In this document: in pieces, positions 6,390 to 6,489 of the stretch
Layout: every line of letters starts with the position of its first letter
Position numbering within the stretch: the stretch's first letter is position 1
NCBI GenBank assembly: GCA_024643825.1
Contig: JAHEME010000172.1
Span: 1-6,489, forward strand
Length of the DNA stretch: 6,489 nt
Reading direction: 5' to 3'
Source of the DNA: Chloroflexota bacterium
GTDB taxonomy: Bacteria > Chloroflexota > Anaerolineae > Aggregatilineales > UBA3940
Position numbers and translations under genes: made by a program
The notes under the pieces: generated by a model
Databases searched by the model: none
What the model was told of the DNA's origin: nothing
The model's input: the letters and a program-made list of their open reading frames with translations, nothing else

Positions 6390-6401
6390 GGGCCAAAGCC
6401 C
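6390..6401. repeat. Short hairpin GGGC-CAAA-GCCC
   Basis: A 4-bp GC stem with a CAAA loop lies between the two larger hairpins. On its own it is too short to call functional; it adds to the folded character of this intergenic stretch. Confidence 0.3.
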
Positions 6402-6412
6402 GAAACAGAAAA

Positions 6413-6431
6413 CCACCCGCTATGCGGGTGG
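6413..6431 (-). terminator. Second hairpin, terminator-like on the minus strand
   Basis: CCACCCGC-TAT-GCGGGTGG is a perfect 8-bp stem with a 3-nt loop. Read on the minus strand it is followed by TTTTCTGTTTC, the layout of an intrinsic terminator. On the plus strand no T-run follows. It suggests a minus-strand gene or RNA ending here from outside the window. Confidence 0.6.
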
Positions 6432-6489
6432 AAGGCAGAAACTTATAGGGGAAAAAATCACTCCCTGTAAAATGGCTGGAGTTCAAGCC

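Noticed and set aside
6478..6489. tRNA T-loop-like string GGAGTTCAAGCC at the right edge
   Set aside because: It fits the T-arm consensus, but the 55 bases before it contain no D-arm or anticodon arm of the right spacing, and tmRNA would not fit the 165 bases available after VKOR.
6373..6489. Minus-strand frame open for 38 codons from the right edge to a TGA
   Set aside because: It runs through the second hairpin and its U-tract, and the peptide shows nothing recognisable. It cannot be excluded as a gene's 3' end, but chance is more likely.

Overview
The window looks like chromosomal DNA of a Chloroflexota bacterium, probably of the Anaerolineae type. This is inference from gene content, not from a marker gene. 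The pointers are a Hanks-type kinase whose outer part is an NBR1-type Ig-like domain behind a Thr/Pro-rich linker, a short stand-alone VKOR, a DUF2207 membrane protein with a poly-Gly tail, intermediate GC and frequent GTG starts. There is no rRNA, tRNA, CRISPR array or mobile element.

Layout. The left third (1-2217) is a minus-strand unit: a DUF2207 exported/membrane protein, then 30 nt downstream a GTG-started two-helix membrane protein that runs off the left edge. The second gene lies in a different frame from the longest ATG-started frame there and is easily missed. Around 2250-2300 two divergent promoters overlap head-on, their -10 boxes sharing a small palindrome. Everything to the right is on the plus strand: a NUDIX hydrolase (2318-2836), a ParB/Srx-fold protein closely resembling the free-serine kinase SbnI (2908-3759), a small all-beta protein of unknown function probably made from a leaderless mRNA (3829-4191), a transmembrane Ser/Thr kinase (4229-5842) and a VKOR disulfide-forming enzyme (5872-6324). 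The last 165 bases carry several hairpins; two have U-tracts on the minus strand, suggesting a convergent transcript coming from beyond the right edge.

How the genes may work together. The small protein, kinase and VKOR are spaced like an operon (gaps of 37 and 29 nt). The kinase has only two cysteines in 537 residues, and both lie in the extracytoplasmic Ig-like domain; the next gene encodes an enzyme that drives disulfide formation in that compartment. A plausible but untested reading is a membrane signalling module whose sensor domain is stabilised or redox-controlled by a disulfide. The SbnI-like gene has its own putative promoter inside a 7-bp inverted repeat and no siderophore genes beside it, so its serine-phosphorylating or regulatory role here is open.
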